This document shows, piece after piece, positions 1 to 11,003 of a DNA stretch of 64,000 bases. The notes below the pieces were generated by a model. That model saw only the letters and a list, made by a program, of their open reading frames with translations. It ran no database searches and was not told the DNA's origin. The translations under genes and the position numbers were made by a program. Each line of letters starts with the position of its first letter. The stretch's first letter is position 1. Source of the stretch: Earliella scabrosa (lineage: Eukaryota; Basidiomycota; Agaricomycetes; Polyporales; Polyporaceae); NCBI GenBank assembly GCA_022605405.1, contig JABYQQ010000013.1:1116001-1180000 (forward strand), in the 5' to 3' direction.

Positions 1-301
1 TGTTTTGTCTTCGCGCGTCTTCCCATGATTGCAACTGGTCAAGGAGTAGCAGGGAGGCCTTAAGAGCGAGATATACAAAGGTGAGCTTCAAGACACAGAA
101 ATTTCAGGCGCCCATAAGAAGTTACTCCCAGAATGGCAGGAGGAGAACCCTAACCCGAGCCCCAGCCAATGAGAATATGGCCGTGCGGCCCGGAGGGAGG
201 TTTCGGTGTAACCGCCCGACAGCATGTGGAGGAGCTCGTACTTAGCACTACCCCACTACTTTCCCGCCTGAACGCACTCCATCGACCATCCTTTGCTGGC
301 C

Positions 302-1210
302 ATGCTGCCCATCTTACCTTCCTTGCTATCTCGCCCTCTGTGCGGCACGGTGCGCAGAGCACCATGCCTTCCGGCCCCGTACAGCGGTGTCACCAAGACC
401 TATTTCACCCCCAACCGTGCCGGCTGCGGTTGCGCACGTCGGCCATACGTTCAATACACCCGTTCTTCGTCGCTCTCGAACCAGCCGCGGTCTCCTGCGG
501 GGCCTCGCGGCCAGATCAGCGAAGCCCGCTGCATCTTCAGGATCGTCATGGGTGGTGTCGGGCTGGCGCTCACCTTCCTGGCGGCTCCTGTGATTTACTG
601 TGATCGTACGTCGCGTTAGAGTCGGTCTGGTCGTGGCGCACGGGCATCTTACTCATCCCCGGTGCTTTCTGTTTAGCTGTAACGTCCAAGACCGCGCCCC
701 CCACGACTACCTCCCCTCCCCCGCCGACGCAAAACCAGACGTCATCGCCCGCTCCACCTTCCGTCCCCCCTCCCCCGCAATCAAGCGTCAACTTTTACGA
801 GCTCACTTTCGGAACCGTCTGCGGACTATGCGCAGGCGTGTTCGTGAAGAAGGGCGCGCGGATGGTCGCGTTCACGCTGGGCGGTGTCTTCGTCCTTCTC
901 CAGGTGAGCGCTGATGCACAGTTCTATCGCCCGCAGCTATCCGCAGTCTCTCATCCATTCGCCCTGTCCCAATCTCATCAATCCACTGTCCTTTGGATAG
1001 TATCTGGGTTCTCTGTCCCTGGTGCGCGTGGACTGGAGCCGCGCTGCGACCAGGTTCGAGAACCTGTTTTACACCAAAGACGCAGCAGGCGTGAAGAGAC
1101 CGCCGAATGTCGGTTCGCTCTTCCGCTGGATCATCGACTTCTTGACTGCGGACTTCCAGCCTCGGGCGTCGTTCATTGCTGGCTTCGGTCTTGGCCTCAG
1201 GATTGGTTGA
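302..1210 (+). CDS. FUN14 domain family protein, 3 exons, 246 aa
   Basis: Exons 302-605, 677-903 and 1001-1210 join in phase through introns with clear ends (gtacgt...gtttag; gtgagc...gatag). The C-terminal half carries the FUN14 pattern: NFYELTFGTVCGLCAGVFVK, then a hydrophobic segment (AFTLGGVFVLLQYLG), a hydrophilic stretch starting VDWSRAATRFENLF and a last hydrophobic, glycine-rich segment (FIAGFGLGLRIG). The N-terminus is basic and hydrophobic, followed by a proline/threonine-rich linker. FUN14 proteins (FUNDC1 in animals) are small mitochondrial outer-membrane proteins linked to mitophagy and contact sites; the role here is inferred from the family. The start at 302 follows another in-frame ATG at 293, so the exact start is uncertain. 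It converges on the minus-strand gene ending at 1406. All three exons are open, so it looks functional. Confidence 0.85.
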
Positions 1211-1405
1211 GGTGGACGATCGAGGGGGCAGTCGAGGAGATCCATGCAGGACGTTCATGTGTACGATTCTCCACCGCTCACAAGATTGTTACATTACTGT
1301 ACATATATACAACCGTACTTGCACGACTTCACGATACTATTTATGAGATGTCGCTGAACGGAGCGTCAGTTTCCCCTCTCAAGAATGAGCATGGGCGCAC
1401 TCACA

Positions 1406-2155
1406 TTACCATCGCGGGACAAGCTCCTTCACCTTCTCGAGCAGAGCAGGGTTCTCCTCCCGTCCACGCTCATAATCTGTCCGTGCCTCCTGGACGTAAC
1501 CAAACAGCTCCTGCAGCAAGGGCGGCAGCTCTTGATAGTCCCCGACGGGAGACTTGAGTTGCTTCCTATCAGGACTCCAGCCCTGCACGCTCGTCTGCTT
1601 GTACTCGCCCGACTCGGTCTTGTAGAAGAGCTGGTCGATCGGCCGCGAGGTGACAGGATGATCGACCCTCCAGGCGTTCATGAAGCTGCCCGTCTCGGGC
1701 AGACGGGTCGTCTCCTCAGCGAGGGATGTGAGGCTGGAGAAGTCCTGGGGCTGGAGCTGCAGGACACGGCCGCGGGCGTCGACTGCGATGTCCGGACGGA
1801 AGACGGCGAGGGTGAAGCCTTCGGGATCTGCTTGGGCGTTCAGGAGGACGGCGAAGACGAGTTCATCCTTTGTGGGCGTGAAGTCGGGTGCGGAGGGATG
1901 CGGGGTGGCCCGAGAGTACCACCCTTCGGCGGACGGGGCCATCGTGTCTGGGTAGGTGTTGAAGATGGCGGAGAAGGGGCTCGTTACGGCCTGGAGGGTG
2001 AGCGGGCTGGTGCTGCGCAGGAGAACGTACGCGCCGATGAGGGCGGTGAGGACGAGGACAAGGGACTTTGCGGTGGGAGGTGCCAGCTTGACTGTTTATC
2101 TGATGAGGGAATGCGGAGAGAGAGGTGTCAGAGATGTGGACCGGGAGGAACCCAT
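1406..2155 (-). CDS. Hypothetical single-pass membrane protein, 2 exons, 229 aa
   Basis: The main exon (1406-2091) reads upstream of its first ATG through a hydrophobic anchor (AKSLVLVLTALIGAYVLL). A 60-nt intron (gttcct...aaacag) joins it in phase to a 4-nt first exon at 2152-2155, giving an N-terminus MVKLAPPTAKS. After the anchor come about 185 soluble residues with an acidic/aromatic middle and a charged C-terminal helix ending VKELVPRW. The likely topology is an N-terminal signal anchor with a soluble domain. I do not recognise the family. The tiny first exon is the least certain part; without it the model would start at the ATG at 1942 and lose the anchor. Normal composition and a long open frame support a real gene. 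Confidence 0.6.
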
Positions 2156-3824
2156 GCGCGGGTGCATGACTTGCACTGTTGCACATGGACAGCTTCCTGA
2201 TATGGCAAGAGGATGTCGTCATAGCTTCTCAACATAATTCCTGGACACGACTAAGTGGCCAGGTCTCCCCTCGACGAAAGTCAAGTCCATCTGGGGTGGG
2301 AAAGCTGACTAAACCACGTGCGTTTGCGTTTCATGTCGCCCGTCATGGCAGGATGGTTCCACGGTCCCCCTGGCACTCGGTGGTGCGCGGTTGTGCATGC
2401 GTCATCTACTTCTGTTGTCTTGTTGTCGCTCCGTTGTTATGCCCTCCTTGTTCGATCGAGGGATGGTGGTCAATACTGGCGTGTGTCGGTTGGGGTATAG
2501 CCTGTGGTAGGTGAGAGCGTCCTCCAGAATTCATGTACTGCGATTCGGAGGGTGGTCCGGAACGTTTCAGCCACGCGGTTGCCTTTCCCGGCGATTGGGT
2601 CAGTGCGGGTGTGTTCATGAGTAACGATAGTGCCAATGGACGGTCTGTGGCTTGACTGTGCTGCCTGGTGGTCAGAGAAAGACGACGCTCCATTCGGTCC
2701 AAGGTGAGGGTTGCGGTGCATCTCCTCTCACGCGTGTTTGCGTGCAAGGGCACGGTAGGTATGCGAGCTACCTTGCAGCATTCGGGGTTCCTGTCACACC
2801 GTCGTACGTACGTGTACGGAGCATTCGAATTGCAGACGACTATTATGTATGTGAGAGGAACTTGCGCTAATATTGTATGGCCGTGGAAGCGGAACGGGAA
2901 TTATGAGATGGTACACCAACGTAAAGTACTCCGTCGTCGGGCTGGTAGCACCGCACGTTCGGCATTGTACTGATGCTGGTGTTAACGACGCTAGAATCGT
3001 CCGGTGCTTATATGACAGCTTTGTATGATGACTACGATCCGAAGGCGGTCCCTGAGGAGTTGTCGTTGCGCGGTGTCCGTCGTTGATTACAAACCGCCAA
3101 TAGTACGGCTTGGGAGGTAGCGGGGATGACGTTAGCTGCCTGTTGGTTGGCGGCACGTATGTCTTTGGGGCGCGATGGAGAACTGCGTTGGTTGCTGGTA
3201 GTGCGCATGCTCGGAGCTTCGGGACGACGGAAGAGTAGCGGGACTGCGAGGTGGGGTTTGATGAGGGGGAGGTGGTCTGTGTGGGGACGTGCCGAACTAC
3301 GGTGGCGAGGACGAGGGTGGGTTCTGCATCCGTGGTGGCGGATTTAATGCTCGAAACCGGGAGAGGGGTGGAGGTGCCTGTAGGGGTGTATGTCAGTATG
3401 CTTGGAGTGGTCGCTTGCTGGGTACGTCTTTCACGGAGGCCGACGGGCTGAGTGGTGCAGTTTTCACGACTGAGGGTGTTCGTCCTCCTCTTCCCCTCGT
3501 TGTTCGCCATGGTCACCGGATTGTGATTTGAATGGCGCGAGGCGGGGATCCTGTGGAACTCATTGAACGGTTTGTTTGAGACATCGAGGCGTACGTACTC
3601 AGGCTGGGCAACACTTGCGGTGACGGTGGCCGTGTGTAGCTGCGGGTAAGTAGGCGATGCGTATGGACTGTAGTTGAGGGTGAGTGCACAGGGGGACGGC
3701 AGGTTGGTCGGGGGAGTCTGCGGGGTAATGCGGTATTGTGACGTGTGGTGGGTGTAGGGGTTGAGTTTGGAGTGACGTTGTACATTGAAAATGTAGGCAT
3801 GATATACAGGCGGTGCGGATCGTT
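2156..3824. other. No gene supported
   Basis: Open frames occur on both strands, including a 240-codon Thr/Pro/Ser-rich minus-strand frame at 2794-3516, but none shows a recognisable domain, a consistent splice structure or a normal composition. Confidence 0.5.
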
Positions 3825-3832
3825 GTCTACAC

Positions 3833-4256
3833 TAGGGAATAGCACGGGTTTTTGACGGGTTTTTGGGCGCCAATCTTGTAGCCCTTGCCGAGAGCTTTCG
3901 AACGATACCAGATACGTCCAAATTGGACCAAAACTGAGGGAGATATCTCAAAAACGATTCTACAAAGTTTCAAGTCATTTCATCAAAAAATGTGACCTGG
4001 AGCGTCACATCATTGTGACGAGCGTCTCACGGGTCAAAAACCCGCGGGTTTTTCGACCCGTGATGAGACGTGACACGGCGGTCACGCTCCAGGTCACATT
4101 TTTTGATGAAATGACTTGAAACTTTGTAGAATCGTTTTTGAGATATCTCCCTCAGTTTTGGTCCAATTTGGACGTATCTGGTATCGTTCGAAAGCTCTCG
4201 GCAAGGGCTACAAGATTGGCGCCCCAAAATCCGTCAAAAACCCGTGCTATTCCCTA
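3833..4256. mobile_element. 424-bp fold-back MITE, hAT-like, with 8-bp target duplication
   Basis: The element starts TAGGGAATAGCACGGG and ends with the exact inverse. Nearly its whole length is an inverted repeat: the left arm 3833 to about 4005 pairs with the right arm about 4085-4256, around a smaller palindrome at about 4030-4065. The 8-bp direct repeat GTCTACAC flanks it at 3825-3832 and 4257-4264. An 8-bp target duplication and a terminus matching YARNG are typical of hAT transposons, so this is probably a non-autonomous hAT-derived element; no transposase is present. The arms are almost identical and the target duplication is perfect, so the insertion is young or kept homogeneous. Confidence 0.85.
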
Positions 4257-4298
4257 GTCTACACAATGTCGGGTGAATGCGGGGCATGTGTCTTTGGT

Positions 4299-4815
4299 TC
4301 ATGGGTCGTGCCAGCCTTTCCCTTCTTGCGCTTTCAGCTCCCGAATGCAGCTGCTTAGATGTCAGAGTTATTAACGCTGTGTACGAGGGGTGCTTACTGG
4401 AACGCTGCTGCTTCAGCGATGGGCCCGTCTCCTTCATGCATGTTAACGAAGGTGCTCCCGTCTCGTGATCGTCGCGCGACAAGCATCTCTCCGTGCCATG
4501 CAGGCCCTTGAGGTGCGCTCCGCAAAGCGAGGTTCGGACCGTCGTCGGCGGCCTCTGTTGTGTAGTACACGTGGAACAGAGTGTTGGTTTCGTTGTGAAG
4601 GGCGCCTTGCACGGCGACGTGCCGGGAGGAGCTGAAGACATCCTTGAAGATAGGGACTTCGATGCCGTCCCCGATGGCGTAGCACAACATAGGTAGGTGG
4701 AAGAGATGCCCCTCTCCAGATTGTGGGAAGCGGTAGGTGCGGACGAGACGTTTCTGCGGAATCGTTGATTAGTAGTGGATGGAGGAACCAGTGAGTATCG
4801 TACCGAGGCGGACAT
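4299..4815 (-). CDS. Small hypothetical protein, 3 exons, about 140 aa
   Basis: Exon 1 (4804-4815, MSAS) joins exon 2 (4398-4753) through a 50-nt intron with donor gtacga, a ctaat-type branch site and acceptor ccgcag, in phase. Exon 2 encodes a compact, charged/aromatic soluble protein (KRLVRTYRFPQSGEGHLF at its start). A 44-nt intron (gtaagc...ctaag) would add a short basic tail ending GWHDP at 4299; if it is not spliced, the frame stops at 4394 and the protein is about 122 aa. No signal peptide or membrane segment is visible and I do not recognise the family. The 3' end lies only 43 bp from the MITE. Confidence 0.5.
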
Positions 4816-5969
4816 TCCTAGTGGAGGCGTGAACTATGTTTACAGCTATGAGATGTTATGTATGACATCGTTGGGGATGAGGAAGGTGGACGCGTGCAAA
4901 TGATCGTGCTGAGGCGGGGTATGGAGTGGCTGCAGTTGAAGTTCAGCCACGAGAGCCTAAGTCCAGTATGTACATACTAAGGAGGTGTGGCGCGCTGGCG
5001 TAGTGGCTAAAGCGCTGGATGCTCTGATTACATCATCGGTAGAGAGTCTGCTAGATCGACTACTCAGCTAGGAAAATTTTTGTTGATTTCGCTGGGATGA
5101 TCGTCATCTGAGGAGGGCGGGGGGCGAGTGTTACTGCGTTGTGGTACGTACAGACAGTCGACGGTCCTTACGGTCACAGAGAGGTCTTCCATGCGGTGCT
5201 GGTTGGTTGGGAGTGTACGGTCGAAGTTTGAAGTTCGGGTATTCGGACCTGGAAGACGCTTGTGTGTTGCGGGGAATGAAGGCGGACGGATCTGTCGCGG
5301 AGTTTGACAGTGTGCGGTACGGATGAACTGTTCAGAGCAGATCAAGGCGAGATCTGCGGGACACGGAGCGTGTCCGGAGATCCGAAAGAATGCTTCGTAC
5401 CGTGGATCGGTACCGTAGTGGTGGTGTGCGGAGCAGTGGGCGGCTCCGCGCGCGCAGTTCTTCCGTGGTGACGCTCGTCTCGCTATTGTGGGATTTCTGG
5501 TGTGTGGTTGTGGTAAGGTTCAATTTATGGCGCTGTTCTCTCGGTTTGTCTGAACAGGAGGAGCATGCGAGGAAGAATCGGGTGCTTGACGTTATGGGAG
5601 TGCCTTGGTGTGATGGGATAGTGGTGCTGAACTGGATGCCCGCTGTCCAGGATCCGTCCGTTGTGCTCTGATGGGTGTACCTGTGATGCTGCGCTGGACG
5701 CGCTCGTCGGGCTGACGCCGCGTTGAGGTTGACGTGAGCAGTGGCGCTGGAGTGTGGCGCTGGTATATTGTGTGGTGTCAAATAAGGGAGAAGGGGCTCA
5801 GCCTCAGCGGACCGGCGTACTTCAGTTTCTCTCGCACCCAGCACCTTGTCGTATCTGTGTTACTCCTGCCGTACTTGTGAGTTGTACTAGCCTGTTTGCT
5901 TACTGGATGCTAAAGGTGGATGGTCAGTAGTTGAGTTGACGCGAAAGACAGAAGCGTTACTTCGAGACT
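4816..5969. other. Intergenic, no gene supported
   Basis: Contains a weak tRNA-like stretch at about 4990-5070 (listed separately) and a short perfect hairpin at 5351-5382 (stem GGACACG/CGTGTCC within GATCT/AGATC). Open frames on both strands are low-complexity and unrecognised. Confidence 0.45.
4990..5070 (+). other. tRNA-like stretch (degenerate tRNA or SINE head)
   Basis: TGGCGTAGTGGC resembles the A box and D-arm of a tRNA, and a GATG/CATC stem follows where an anticodon arm would be, but there is no good B box and no pairing acceptor stem. This is not a functional tRNA. Confidence 0.2.
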
Positions 5970-7125
5970 ATGTATCAAGCTCTCAGTCCTCGTCTCGTGT
6001 GAGTCGTGTCGTTTACTCGGTTACTTGCGATGAGCCTGATAGTTGTTGTGCAGGAACGACGTGGACTTGGGATGCCTGGTATGCTCCGTGATGGACATGC
6101 CGACGCTCCTCGCGTGGAGAGCGGCATGCCGGTCAACGTACTACGTCGCTGTGAATGAACTGTGGCGAACTCGGGATGAGACCCTGCGGAGGTTCTTCTC
6201 TTGCGGAAAGGAGTTCCTCCGAGTGTTGACTGAGTGTCGCGCGGTGATTGGAGGAGAGTTTGCTCTTTCGTTCTTCCTCCGCGACCCCACGTATCCGGTG
6301 AACAATCTCGAAATCTACGTCTCTGACGTGTGGTTTCATACCGTCCTCGACTTCTTCTCGTACTCCGAGAAGGTCTACCGGGAGGTGGCTCTGGAGTCGG
6401 TGACATTCCCGAGTACCGCGTACATCATTCACCGGGAGGTCACTCGATACGCCGTCTTCCACACCGCGGATAAGCGGCAAATCCACGTCTACGAATCGGC
6501 GACTACAAGTCCGTGCTCACCTATCAGTTGGTCCTGGACAAGCGCGCTGATGAACTTCGTCACCGAGCACTCGTTCGGCTGTGCTTACCCTCGACTTACG
6601 TATGGTCGCCAGGCGATAGTGTCCGACCTGGCTCTCCACACTATGAACCCGTACGAAGCGTCGATGTTGGCGTCCATGGCTGGGCAGGGGTTCAGCTTCG
6701 GCGTGGAGCCTTCGAGGTGGGCTCCGTACGCAGCTCGTCTCGGCCCGCATCTGCCGCCCGGAGTTTTTCCATGCTACCGCGACCTGTACATCTGTCCCGA
6801 TCAGGCGAGGTACTTCGGGGACCGTGGCTCGTTGGTGACGTACCTCCATCCTCTCTCGGACGACTATCGCGCTATTCGGTCTCAAGCGATCGCTCCTCAT
6901 GGTCCGATGGTGATCTGGAGGTTGTGGAGTTCGTCGGTTTGCGAGTACGGCTGCTCGCACAACGATGAGCAACTGCCGCCAGGCGTTGTTTCGGTGCTGC
7001 TGCTACTCGTGGATGACAGCGTCTTCTCGCGGTGCCCGCCTGCCGCAGTCTCCCGTCGTGCCCGCACGGCGGTGACTTCTTTGCCGCAGAAAGTGCGGGT
7101 ACGAGGGCGGTCTGTGACGATCTAG
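5970..7125 (+). CDS. Four-copy family member A1 (F-box-like plus NTase-like fold, inferred), 366 aa
   Basis: Exon 1 (5970-5998) ends in phase 2; intron gtgagt...gtgcag; exon 2 is 6054-7125, exactly 1072 nt, the same length as in copy A4. The N-terminus (MDMPTLLAWRAACRSTY) resembles an F-box helix. Next comes RAVIGGEFALSFFLRD, followed by NNLEIYV. In my reading the latter pair matches the GG...DLDIYV core of nucleotidyltransferase-fold proteins, with the acidic residues replaced. Further shared blocks are SPCSPISWSWTSALMNF, GCAYPRLTYGRQAIVSD, CPDQARYFGDRGSLV and PHGPMVIWRLW. Homologous genes occur at 18520-19863, 40283-41511 and 62145-63334. Function unknown. The frame is intact. The C-terminal 40 residues are basic and unlike the other copies. 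Confidence 0.72.
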
Positions 7126-8139
7126 CTGGGTTTGGGAGCGACGTCATGGCAGGAAGGGAGTGACTGCGCCGGGTGTCGCGGCATGCCGTACGCGGGAAAG
7201 GGTCCTCGGCGTTGGCGGGGGTCCGCTCCGAGGTGTGGAGGTCGAACGGTCTGCGCTGTGATTGTTAATAGTGGTCCTCGTTGTTCGAGTAGTGTGGTCG
7301 CTCTGGACGTGAGGACGTCGTAGTTGATGGCTCATTCTTGCTCTCAGAAGTACAGTTGCTTGGTAGAGATAGTGCATAATGAATGACTGCTATGAGATCG
7401 ACGAAACGTTATCGGAGATCTGCCTCGGTGGTCGGACCGGCGGCACCTCGATCTCCCCGCATTCTCGTGATCGAACGTCGGTTCCTGATTCACACGGGTT
7501 AGGCAATTTGAGGTTGGGGCTACGTGTCCTCAGCTCTTGATCGATCAACGATGTGGGGGACAGCGCTCTGCAGCTGGGGTGGAGGAAGGACTTGACTAGT
7601 GGTGTCTCTGGTGAGTATGACCTTGCTTGATGGATACCGGACGTTTCTGTGTACTGACAGGGCGTCTTCTACAGGGTTCTCCGAGATAGGGTGCTCTCGG
7701 TCGAGAGCCATGGTCTTTGGACAAGATGACTGACCATGGAAGCTGCGCGCAGCTCTGAGTCATTTCAATGGCAGGGGAAGGCACTGCCTACCGAACGGAA
7801 GATCCGGAACTCTAAATCGCTAGCAGCAAACCATTTTTATGGTCTCCAATGAGAGTCCATCAGATAACGAGCAGCGGAAACGACTCATAGACGTCGCGGA
7901 GAAGGCAGACCGAAGGACAGGTGTGGAGAGCTGTAGCTAACATAGAAATGTGCAGGCTGAGAACGGAAACAGCGGGCGGGATCCCGGAGTGAAACTTGCT
8001 TCTGGTCTTCGCCGCGCTCCGCGCGGCGGCAGATCAGAAGGAGGCATAGGTAAAGACGTGACATTCGCGAGATTCTGAAACCAGGACCCTGATAAACCTT
8101 CTCTTGCAGATGAGAATTGTATCTATCGGAGTACTGCGA
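7126..8139. other. Intergenic, no gene supported
   Basis: Read on both strands; only short, unrecognised frames. A GC-rich direct/inverted patch lies near 8020-8035. Confidence 0.4.
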
Positions 8140-8664
8140 ACCGGTTGCTCGCAATACGGGTGTCGAAGTCGTTGATACGACGGGTGTGCGTGTCATCCCT
8201 GTGGCTTGGCAGGTGCGGTGGGGAATGGGCGAGAAGCACGCGGCTGGCGCAACTTGAGGCTGCTTTCTTGTGCAGCGGGGCAAGACCGGAATTTCGGCAA
8301 AGGGCCTCGTGGCGCTCGGAATCGCAAGTTCGGTCACGGAGATCGATCAGGTTCAAGGTCCCGAACAAACTGTGAGAAGGGCGCTAGGCCGACAATTGCG
8401 CGCGGAGCGGCTGGATGATGGCAAGGTTTGGTGACTGTCCATAGGGCAGGGCGCTCTCAGGGTGCGCTGACGGCATGGTCACCTTCTGAAGACCCTGCGA
8501 AGCATGCGCGCGGGGCGCGGGTCTTGTCAGAAGCTCAGCAATGCCCCAAGGTCGCCGTCGTGCTCGCGAGGCTGGTTGGTCTAGACGTCATCGATGAACG
8601 CGAGGGTACAAGCAGATATTTGTGGACGTACGCGACGAATGCTGCAGGTGAGCTCGAGATCTGA
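8140..8664 (+). pseudogene. Probable decayed coding sequence, unknown family
   Basis: One plus-strand frame reads protein-like blocks separated by single stop codons: DTTGVRVIPVAWQVRWGMGE, then FLVQRGKTGISAKGLVALGI, then DQVQGPEQTVRRALGRQLRA. A second frame then continues with an open stretch ending TSRYLWTYATNAAGELEI at 8664. The second block vaguely recalls the GD-vflvrqG-ep-Gi pattern of EVE/HNH-type sensor modules, but I cannot place it. The stops argue for a pseudogene or for introns I could not define. Confidence 0.35.
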
Positions 8665-8758
8665 GGTCACGGTCGAGATCTGAGGTGACCGTAAGGTTTC
8701 CAGAGCATCAACACGCGGGCACGCGGGAGATTCCGGTCCTCGTAGGTAAAGAGCCCTC

Positions 8759-8855
8759 GATTTTCGGGTTGACGTCCCCTCTCTGTGCCTCTCTCTGTCT
8801 TGCCATCTCTTTGACGCTGTCTCTCTCTGTCTCCCTCCTCTCCTGACTGTCCGTC
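8759..8855 (+). promoter_or_regulatory. CT-rich tract directly upstream of an ATG
   Basis: A long run of CTCTCTGTCTC-type pyrimidine tracts reaches to within a few bases of the ATG at 8856. Such tracts are common core-promoter or 5'UTR elements of filamentous fungi, and support this start. Confidence 0.45.
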
Positions 8856-10342
8856 ATGTCTCAAGCTCCCGATCTCTCTGGCTCTCTTCATGGTCACGGC
8901 CCTACTGGCGATCCTGCTGCAACTCCGACCCAGAACAGCGATGCTGCGCGCGACAGAGACGTGGCCTTGCCCGGTACTCAAGGTCAAGTTGGTGTCCAGT
9001 CCTCCGGCGGAGTTCGGGCCTCTTCGCAGGTATGTACGTTATGTCTGCATGGGAAGGGGGGTCGACGTCCTGATTGGAATGCTGTGAGGTTGTGGGCTTC
9101 GTTCCTCGACCTGTGAACGAGCCGTCGTGCGATCGATGCAAGGTGGACGGGATCGTGGTGCGTTCAAGTTCGTTTCTCTGAGTTTCCTTCTGTCTTAGCT
9201 GGGAGCCAGTGTTCTGGAAGCCGCAATGCATGCGACCACTGTCGCGATCTGGGGGTTCGTTGCCAGGTCAGCGAGAGGCGTGAAGGCCGCTCCGACGTTG
9301 GGACTGGATCGAGGCTTCTGCAGGCCGGTGGTCGACAAGAGGAGGTGGGACTTGGAAGTCGTCGCGCTGTTGGAGGGAATCCATACACCGTTCAAGGAAG
9401 GGTGAGTGCTTTCATGGCGAGTTTTCCCTGAGTTCGTTGTAACTGATGGCCATACTACAGTATCCCACCGGAGGCATGCCTGTTGGGCAAGGAACGTCAG
9501 CTAGAGGTGTTGGCTGGTATGCTACCCCGCACTATCCTGTCTATTTCCCTCAGGGCGCCGTTCCTGCGTACGTCGACAGTCGCTACGACCTCACGAACCC
9601 CTACAACGCCTACCGTTTCGCGTACCCTCGCCCGTACATGGCACCGATGGGTGCTGTACCTTCTGTTGTCCCTCATGGCACGTATCAAGTGAGCGCTGAT
9701 TCTTGGTTCGTTTCGGCTGGTATGGAATAACTAACGTCAGTGATTTCAGTACCATTCTGCAGGTTACGCGTACCCGTACGCGACTTCTGTTGTTGCATCC
9801 CCAACTCCTCGGATGCCCCCTGCGTATCAGGCTCCTGCTGTGAGCGCGGACGACCGCGCTGCAGCTGACGCTGGGGCGTCGGGATGGATCAGTCCGGCCC
9901 CGGTTCCTGAAGAACAAGATACGCGTACCCCGACTCTGCGCACTCCGTACCCTGACGGTGGCGGACCTGTCGTGCGCGGACCAAGCCCTGTCACGCCTCG
10001 CCAGGATAGTCGGTTTGGATCCCAGGCTCGGTCGTCTGCGGTTCGTGCTCGCGGTCCTGAGTCTTCGAGCGAGTCTCAGCTCGCGGATCGACGCGGGAGG
10101 GGCGCAGAGGCTGGAACTTGTGAGTCGATTCCTTCGTCAGCTCTTCTGCGCGTCTCATTGTAATCTCTAGCTTCCTCCGCTGTTGCTGGAGAGAATGCTT
10201 CGGCTGTGGCTGTCGACGGTAAGCTTTGATCTACGCTTGCTCGTATGCGGTCGTCCATTCAGAATGCTTCGCAGGGAACGTGGAGAACGCCTCTGTTGGC
10301 GATGCTGATATCTGTGGCGGAAGCTCGGCGACGTCTGGTTGA
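8856..10342 (+). CDS. Zn2Cys6 binuclear-cluster protein, 7 exons, 386 aa
   Basis: Exons 8856-9029, 9089-9157, 9210-9401, 9461-9688, 9750-10119, 10171-10218 and 10263-10342 all join in phase. Exons 2 and 3 together create a perfect zinc cluster, C-x2-C-x6-C-x6-C-x2-C-x6-C (Cys 72, 75, 82, 89, 92, 99), split by an intron after the second Cys pair. The cluster forms only with the acceptor at 9209, which fixes this splice site. Residues 1-58 are Ser/Gly/Gln-rich; after the cluster come a basic stretch and long Tyr/Pro-rich then Ser/Pro/Arg-rich low-complexity regions. Zn2Cys6 proteins are fungal transcription regulators that act in the nucleus; no fungal_trans middle domain is visible, so this is a short, unusual member. 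Its neighbours are the orphan gene at 11000 and the RNR-like gene at 12475. Confidence 0.7.
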
Positions 10343-10948
10343 ATGCTGCAGCTGGTGGTGACGAAGTCCCCCCTAGTTGCGTTGCGAGAACGAAAACGAG
10401 AAGAACAAAACGTTGCGTCTTGGTGGAGGGAGTTCCTGTGGGGAACGGCGCTGCGACTTCCGTTCGTCCTAGTCTGCATCTCTGTGGACGGTTCTCCCTG
10501 TCTTGGTATGTGAATATGGCTGCTGCGTGGTGTTGCGATTCTCCGCGCTTTTGTGTCCCGCCGTTTACTGTTCGTGTCTGTTTTGTCGTTGTATGTGCAG
10601 TGTACGTTGTTGAACCGGTATTGCTGCTTTGCGTAGTTCGTAGGATGCTGATATCCTCACGCCATGTCTGACTCATCTAGGTGCATGTATGAATGAATGA
10701 CGCAGTGCTTTCCTTCGTGGTCTCCTTTGTGTCTTCGGCGAGTGTCTTCGATCTCGGCTTCCTGGATCGTGGGAACTTGATCGATAAATTCAGTCCCGAT
10801 CGGTGCTGGTTTCAGGCGCCACGTCCGCAGCGTCCACCTCTTCCTTTCTGTTGGTGCGCTCGAGTGCCACGATGGCAGTCTAGGTATTGCACAGTGCAGG
10901 GTCCTATGACCGAATTTGGCTAACAGAAGGAACGCAGGAACGCCGCCG

Positions 10949-10956
10949 TATATATA
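10949..10956 (+). promoter_or_regulatory. TATA box of the 11000 gene
   Basis: TATATATA-type element about 45 nt upstream of the ATG at 11000, in otherwise GC-rich surroundings. Confidence 0.5.
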
Positions 10957-10970
10957 CTTCAGTATCAAGG

Positions 10971-11003
10971 ATGGGGATGCGACAATCTCCGTTGGACTCA
11001 TGA
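10971..11003 (+). promoter_or_regulatory. Overlapping uORF, 10 codons
   Basis: ATG at 10971 opens a 10-codon frame (with a second in-frame ATG at 10977) whose TGA overlaps the main start as ATGA at 11000. This is a termination-reinitiation arrangement that would lower or condition translation of the downstream gene, provided transcription starts upstream of 10971. Confidence 0.4.

Noticed and set aside
1385..2200. 271-codon plus-strand frame
   Set aside because: It is antisense to the better supported minus-strand membrane-protein gene (1406-2155) and has a shadow-like Gly/Glu/Arg composition.
2794..3516. 240-codon minus-strand frame
   Set aside because: Thr/Pro/Ser-rich low-complexity text with no domain, homologue pattern or splice support.
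9446..9692. Alternative frame giving GKERQLEVLAGMLPRTIL
   Set aside because: It does not stay in phase with downstream exons, while the other frame joins the zinc-cluster exon and the Tyr/Pro-rich exons without conflict.
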